Assembly: GCF_006539525.1 (NCBI RefSeq) | Contig: NZ_BJNE01000001.1 | Coordinates: forward strand, 1-64,000 | Reading direction: 5' to 3' | DNA length: 64,000 nucleotides | Origin: Glutamicibacter nicotianae | Lineage (GTDB): Bacteria > Actinomycetota > Actinomycetes > Actinomycetales > Micrococcaceae | Part shown: piece after piece, positions 60,950 through 64,000 of the stretch | How the letters are laid out: each line of letters starts with the position of its first letter | Position numbering within the stretch: the first letter of the stretch is position 1 | Notes under the pieces: model-generated | What the model was told of the DNA's origin: nothing | What the model saw: only the letters and a program-made list of their open reading frames with translations | The model's database searches: none | Translations under genes and position numbers: made by a program

Positions 60950-61853
60950 TTTGCCCGTGCCTGGCCGCCAGCTGCGCGGCCGTTTCGGACAGCAGGTGCT
61001 GCATGGCCGCGGCCGCGCGGGTCAATGAGACATCGCGCCGGTGCGCCAGTCCGATGGTGCGGGCCAGCGGTTCGCGCAGGGCAATGGAGCGCACGCCTGG
61101 GGCGTCCAGCGCCACCGTCGCCGGAACCACGGCGACGCCGAGCCCGCGCTGCACGAAGCGCAGCACCGCGTCCATTTCCCCGCCCTCCACGACGATATTC
61201 GGCACCAGGCCGGCCAACTTGTAGGCCGCAGCGGTGCTGGCGCGCAGGTCGTAGCTGTGCGCGAAGGCCAGCTGCGGCACTGGCGCCAACGCGCGCAGGT
61301 CGAGTTCGCTGCCGGCCAGATGCGGGTGCTCCAGCGAGTCGATGACCACCAATTGTTCTTCCAGCAGCGGCAGGTTCTCCAGATGGCTGCCGTTCACCGC
61401 GTGCTCCGAGGTCACGATGAGCGCCAGATCCAGCGCGCCGCCGTCGAGCTGCTCCAGCAGCTTGTGTGATCCTGCTTCGAACATTTGCAGCTGCACCCCG
61501 GGGTAGCGGGTGCGGAAGATCGACAGCGCTTCGGCCACCAGCGATACGCACAGTGACGGAGGCGCGCCCAGGCGAACCCGGCCGCGGCGCAGCCCTGCCA
61601 GATCAGCCATTTCGGTGCGGATGGATTCCTCGTCGGCCAGCATCCGGCGTGCACGGGGCAGCAAGGCCTGTCCGGCGGCGGTGAGCGTGATGTTGCCGCG
61701 GGCGCGGTGGAACAGCTCGGAGCCCAGCTCCTGCTCCAGCGTGGCGATCTGCCGGCTCAGTGAGGGCTGGGTCAGATGCAGCTGCTCAGCGGCACGGGTG
61801 AAGTGCCCCACATCGGCGATGGCGGTGAAGCCGCGCAATTGCTCTAGATTCAT
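60933..61853 (-). CDS. LysR-family transcriptional regulator
   Basis: A 306-residue regulator: LysR helix-turn-helix (FTAIADVGHFTRAAEQLHLTQPSLSRQIATLEQELG) and a periplasmic-binding-like effector domain (LRRGRVRLGAPPSL, LALIVTSEH). ATG 61853; the much longer upstream open frame is antisense to the flavoprotein gene and is rejected. Divergent from that gene with a T-N11-A box between them, so it probably regulates it and itself. Overlaps the pentapeptide gene end-to-end by 17 bp. Confidence 0.92.
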   Translation of the reverse strand: MNLEQLRGFTAIADVGHFTRAAEQLHLTQPSLSRQIATLEQELGSELFHRARGNITLTAAGQALLPRARRMLADEESIRTEMADLAGLRRGRVRLGAPPSLCVSLVAEALSIFRTRYPGVQLQMFEAGSHKLLEQLDGGALDLALIVTSEHAVNGSHLENLPLLEEQLVVIDSLEHPHLAGSELDLRALAPVPQLAFAHSYDLRASTAAAYKLAGLVPNIVVEGGEMDAVLRFVQRGLGVAVVPATVALDAPGVRSIALREPLARTIGLAHRRDVSLTRAAAAMQHLLSETAAQLAARHGQISYLA

Positions 61854-61857
61854 GATG

Positions 61858-61874
61858 CATAGCCTACTGCTATG
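61858..61874. promoter_or_regulatory. LysR-type box in the divergent promoter
   Basis: Perfect inverted repeat CATAGC-CTACT-GCTATG, containing the T-N11-A pattern. It lies 5 bp from the LysR-type start and about 45 bp before the flavoprotein start. Confidence 0.6.
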
Positions 61875-61919
61875 GACATCATGCCAATAATTCATTGGAC
61901 GTATTCTTGGGGTGGGTCG

Positions 61920-63659
61920 ATGCTGGAAAACATGAGAAATGAACAGCAGATATCCACTTCCGTACTGGTCATCGGCACCGGCGGTTCCGGCTTGCGCGCG
62001 GCCATCGAGCTGGCCGAGGCGGGCACCGATGTGCTGGCCGTGGGCAAGCGCCCGCGCCACGATGCGCACACCGCGCTGGCCGCCGGCGGCATCAACGCGG
62101 CGCTGGGCACGATGGACGCCGAGGACAGCTGGCAGCAACATGCGGCGGACACCATCAAGGAGAGCTACTTCCTGGCCGATCCGCGCACCGTGCAGGTGGT
62201 CGCCGAGGGCGCGGCCCGCGGCATCGAGGACCTGGAACGCTACGGCATGAACTTCGCCCGCGAAACCGACGGCCGCATCTCGCAGCGCTTCTTCGGCGCC
62301 CACACCTTCCGCCGCACCGCCTTCGCCGGGGACTACACCGGGCTGGAAATCCAGCGCACCCTCATCAAACGGGCCGCGCAGCTGCAGGTCCCGATCCTCG
62401 ACACCGTCTACATCACCGAACTGCTCACCGCCGAAGGCCGGATTTTCGGCGCCTACGGCTTCGACGTCAATGATGGCACCGGCTACCTCATCCACGCCGA
62501 CGCGGTCATCCTGGCCGCCGGCGGGCACAACCGCATCTGGCGCCGCAGCAGCTCGCGCCGCGACGAGAACACCGGCGACTCGTTCCGCCTGGCCGTCCAG
62601 GCCGGCGCCCGATTGCGTGACCCGGAACTGGTGCAGTTCCACCCCTCGGGCATCATCGAACCGGAAAGCGACGCCGGAACCCTGGTCTCCGAGGCCGCGC
62701 GCGGCGAAGGTGGTATCCTCACCAATGCGCTGGGCGAACGCTTCATGGCCCGCTATGATGCGAAGCGCATGGAGCTGTCCACCCGCGACCGCGTCGCACT
62801 GGCCGCCTACACCGAAATCCGCGAGGGCCGCGGCACCGAAAACGGCGGAGTCTGGCTGGACGTGTCGCACCTGGACCGCGAGGTCATCATGAAGCGGCTG
62901 CCGCGGGTCTACCAGACCATGATGGAACTGCAGATGCTGGACATCACCGAACAGAAGATGGAGATTGCCCCGACCGCGCACTACTCCATGGGCGGGGTGT
63001 GGGTGGATCCGCTGACGCATGCCACCGAGGTTCCCGGGCTCTACGCCATCGGCGAGGCTTCCTCCGGGCTGCACGGGGCCAACCGGCTGGGCGGCAACTC
63101 GCTGATCGAACTGCTGGTCTTCGGGCGCATCGTGGGGCAGCACGCGGCGCAGTATTCCGCCTCGCTGGCCGCCCAGCCGCGCTCGGCCCAGGCCGTCGCC
63201 GACGCCCGCGCCCGCGTCGCCGAGCTGCTCGGATCCCGGGGCCAGGAAAACGTGCGCAGCCTGCAGCGCGCCATCCGTGACCTGATGACTGAGCATGCCG
63301 GGGTGGTGCGTGATGAAGCGGGATTGCTGGCAGGCCTGGCGAAGCTGGAGAGAATCGAGCAGCGCATGGAGAACGTGGGAATCCACCCGGACATCGCCGG
63401 CTACCAGGACCTGGCGCACGCCTTCGACCTGAAGTCCTCGGCGTTGGCCGCCCGCGCCACGCTGGAAGCGGCGCTCGAACGCCGCGAAACCCGCGGCTGC
63501 CACAACCGCAGCGACTACCCGGCCATGGACCCGGCCCTGCAGGTGAACCTGGTCTGGTCGCCGAGCACCGGGATCACCCGCGAAGCGATTCCCGAGATCC
63601 CGGAGCAGATCGCGGAACTGATCACCGAAGTCTCCCAGGAGGGCAAGCTGGTCGAGTAA
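61920..63659 (+). CDS. FAD-dependent oxidoreductase, FrdA/SdhA/L-aspartate-oxidase family
   Basis: A 579-residue flavoprotein: GTGGSG FAD motif near 19-24, AHTALAAGGINAALG with His50 in the position that covalently carries FAD in succinate dehydrogenase/fumarate reductase, catalytic TAHYSMGGV, and GLHGANRLGGNSLIELLVFGR. No iron-sulfur or membrane partner genes follow directly. It could be a stand-alone L-aspartate oxidase, a fumarate-reductase-like or an unusual acid oxidase. ATG 61920 is preferred; a TATTCT -10 at 61902-61907 makes it nearly leaderless and an earlier ATG falls in the LysR box. Confidence 0.85.
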   Translation: MLENMRNEQQISTSVLVIGTGGSGLRAAIELAEAGTDVLAVGKRPRHDAHTALAAGGINAALGTMDAEDSWQQHAADTIKESYFLADPRTVQVVAEGAARGIEDLERYGMNFARETDGRISQRFFGAHTFRRTAFAGDYTGLEIQRTLIKRAAQLQVPILDTVYITELLTAEGRIFGAYGFDVNDGTGYLIHADAVILAAGGHNRIWRRSSSRRDENTGDSFRLAVQAGARLRDPELVQFHPSGIIEPESDAGTLVSEAARGEGGILTNALGERFMARYDAKRMELSTRDRVALAAYTEIREGRGTENGGVWLDVSHLDREVIMKRLPRVYQTMMELQMLDITEQKMEIAPTAHYSMGGVWVDPLTHATEVPGLYAIGEASSGLHGANRLGGNSLIELLVFGRIVGQHAAQYSASLAAQPRSAQAVADARARVAELLGSRGQENVRSLQRAIRDLMTEHAGVVRDEAGLLAGLAKLERIEQRMENVGIHPDIAGYQDLAHAFDLKSSALAARATLEAALERRETRGCHNRSDYPAMDPALQVNLVWSPSTGITREAIPEIPEQIAELITEVSQEGKLVE

Positions 63660-63776
63660 CGATTTCACCCGAATTTGCCAGCCGGGCATCGGTACCTGAA
63701 ACTGTCGTTAGCGGCAGGACACGGGTCCGGTTCCCGGATCCGCATCCGGGGGTGAGCCGCGCGAGTGGAGGAATCA
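63660..63776 (+). promoter_or_regulatory. Structured leader of the AmiS/UreI-like gene
   Basis: About 115 bp with a perfect hairpin CCCGGAT-CCGC-ATCCGGG (63733-63750) and a nearby GGGTCCGG/CCCGGATCC alternative pairing, just before a GGAGG ribosome site. It could be a terminator of the flavoprotein gene or a small-ligand RNA switch; no known class could be matched by eye. Confidence 0.35.
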
Positions 63777-64000
63777 ATGGCCCACGTCGGGCTGGTCTTC
63801 GTAGGCCTGATCTTGTTCATCAACGGGCTGGTGTCCCTGGGCCGAATTCCGGCCCATTCGGCCGCAGTGCTCAACCTCATGGTGGGCGGCGTGCAAATCC
63901 TGCTGCCTACGCTGATCATGGTCCAGGCCGGCAGCGACACCCTGATGGTCAATGGCGCCTGGCCGAGCTACCTGTTCGGAATGACCTATCTTCTGGTGGG
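63777..64000 (+). CDS. AmiS/UreI-family transporter (partial, runs off the window)
   Basis: The first 74 codons encode an N-terminus with three hydrophobic segments: VGLVFVGLILFINGLVSLGRIP, VLNLMVGGVQILLPTLIMVQ and SYLFGMTYLLVG. The spacing and the FVG-LF-NG and SYLFGMTYL motifs match acid-gated urea channels and AmiS amide transporters. ATG 63777 has GGAGG at 63767-63771. Substrate could be urea, short amides or guanidine-derived compounds; downstream genes are outside the window. Confidence 0.8.
   Translation, partial: MAHVGLVFVGLILFINGLVSLGRIPAHSAAVLNLMVGGVQILLPTLIMVQAGSDTLMVNGAWPSYLFGMTYLLV

Noticed and set aside
61854-63689. 600-codon N-terminal extension of the LysR frame
   Set aside because: It is antisense to the flavoprotein gene; the LysR helix-turn-helix begins right at ATG 61853.

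Overview
The window looks like a chromosomal segment of a high-GC actinobacterium of the Micrococcaceae (Arthrobacter/Glutamicibacter type). This is inferred from paired clpP1-clpP2, a mycothiol-era DsbA-like reductase, an actinobacterial translational T-box before ileS, the rne-rplU-rpmA-obgE-proB-proA-nadD-rsfS order, and frequent GTG/TTG and apparently leaderless starts. There is no prophage, insertion sequence, CRISPR array or rRNA. Most of it is core genome with small accessory pockets.

Layout. 1-5.2 kb: tRNA-Pro, trigger factor, ClpP1/ClpP2, ClpX (protein quality control, with ClgR-like boxes before clpP1 and a large hairpin before clpX), then a DsbA/Rv2466c-like protein. 5.2-6.1 kb has no supportable gene. 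6.1-11.4 kb: a secreted trypsin-like protease, archaeal-type ValS on the minus strand, a membrane methyltransferase and an SDR. 11.5-21.8 kb: an assimilatory sulfur locus. A sirohydrochlorin-chelatase-like gene is followed by one tightly overlapping operon: sulfite reductase, APS reductase, ATP sulfurylase CysD/CysN, an SsuABC-type ABC transporter, siroheme methyltransferase CobA and ferredoxin-NADP reductase. Sulfur uptake, activation, reduction, cofactor synthesis and electron supply are thus co-transcribed.

22-26.6 kb (minus): a NarL-type two-component system followed by an MMPL exporter and a DUF2871 membrane protein; a perfect inverted repeat puts the MMPL start codon in a hairpin loop. 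26.6-28.8 kb: a HelD/HelR-like helicase whose promoter contains a perfect GC-rich inverted repeat closely resembling the rifamycin-associated element. 29-34.8 kb: T-box, ileS, folC, DUF4233 protein, ndk. 34.8-38.4 kb (minus): a small ORF, an AI-2E-family permease, a GNAT acetyltransferase and a VKOR-family protein. 38.9-49.7 kb: RNase E, L21, L27, Obg, proline genes, NadD, an Ala/Pro/Lys-rich membrane protein and RsfS, ending at tRNA-Ala(GGC), whose promoter carries two identical 10-bp palindromes.

49.9-64 kb is more accessory: an HNH protein, a CorA channel, a GyrI-like/AlkD-like overlapping pair, an amino-acid permease/aminotransferase pair beside an Lrp regulator, an SDR, a VOC protein, a TIGR01777 epimerase, a pentapeptide-repeat protein, and a LysR regulator divergent from a FrdA/SdhA-like flavoprotein. 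The window ends inside an AmiS/UreI-type channel gene. The strongest regulatory observations are the RAE-like element at the helR-like gene, the ClgR-like boxes, the MMPL start-codon hairpin and the tRNA-Ala promoter palindromes. All functional names come from recognition of sequence motifs by eye, with no database search.
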